Origin: Pseudomonadota bacterium
Lineage (GTDB): Bacteria; Pseudomonadota; Alphaproteobacteria; Sphingomonadales; Sphingomonadaceae
NCBI GenBank assembly: GCA_023445495.1
Contig: JAEXLC010000317.1
Span: 1 to 14,208 of the forward strand
DNA length: 14,208 nt
Reading direction: 5' to 3'
Shown: positions 14,116-14,208 of the stretch, piece after piece
Position numbering within the stretch: the stretch's first letter is position 1
Layout: each line of letters starts with the position of its first letter
Position numbers and translations under genes: made by a program
The notes under the pieces: model-generated
Databases searched by the model: none
What the model was told of the DNA's origin: nothing
What the model saw: only the letters and a program-made list of their open reading frames with translations

Positions 14116-14208
14116 GTTCCCCGGCGAAGGCCGGGGTCCAGTTGCGATGTGGTTCGCGAGGTTTGACCGCCCCAACCAGCTGCGCCGAGGCTGGGCCCCG
14201 GCCTTCGC
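14116..14208. repeat. Inverted pair of CCCCGGC palindromes (right copy cut by window end)
   Basis: CCCCGGC (14119-14125) and GCCGGGG (14130-14136) form a hairpin around GAAG, followed by TCCAG. A reverse-complement copy begins at 14191 (CTGGGCCCCGGCCTTCGC) and is cut by the window edge. The two copies differ at one position over the shared part and flank a 49-base spacer. This is a different sequence class from the GGGATGACGG repeats. Confidence 0.75.

Overview
The window looks like ordinary chromosomal housekeeping and metabolic DNA from a GC-rich alphaproteobacterium, most likely a sphingomonad (Sphingomonas or a close relative). This is an inference from the strong G/C bias at third codon positions, the mix of gene families, and three classes of short palindromic intergenic repeat of the kind I associate with sphingomonad genomes. 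I see no tRNA, rRNA, CRISPR array, transposase, integrase or prophage gene. I found no clear multi-gene novel system. The best lead is a single enzyme.

Layout. 57-2934: two minus-strand genes, a succinylglutamate-semialdehyde dehydrogenase (astD) and the protein AMPylase SelO, separated by 97 bp. 2953-4334: an alpha/beta hydrolase divergent from selO (18 bp apart), convergent with a small secreted protein whose stop codon overlaps the hydrolase stop. 4416-7018: a GT4 glycosyltransferase, then a 467-residue FMN-barrel nitronate-monooxygenase-like flavoenzyme that carries an unusual cysteine cluster. 7069-8673: minus-strand PilZ-domain protein and a D-2-hydroxyacid dehydrogenase. 8773-9249: an exported SH3-like protein. 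9250-9609: a gene-free interval filled with two kinds of palindromic repeat. 9610-11183: a small unknown helical protein and an acetyl-CoA acetyltransferase on the minus strand, separated by an inverted pair of palindromes. 11266-14101: a tight plus-strand cluster of an 88-residue membrane protein, a prepilin peptidase (ATGA overlap), a coniferyl-aldehyde-type aldehyde dehydrogenase and a 113-residue unknown protein. The window ends in another inverted pair of GC-rich palindromes.

How the genes relate. There is no single pathway. Arginine catabolism (astD), acyl-CoA metabolism (thiolase), 2-keto-acid reduction and aldehyde oxidation are each represented by one enzyme, while PilZ, the prepilin peptidase and the glycosyltransferase are isolated pieces of surface and signalling biology. 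The only convincing operon is 11266-14101, from start/stop overlaps and ribosome binding sites. Many long open frames lie antisense to these genes. I treat them as by-products of high GC.
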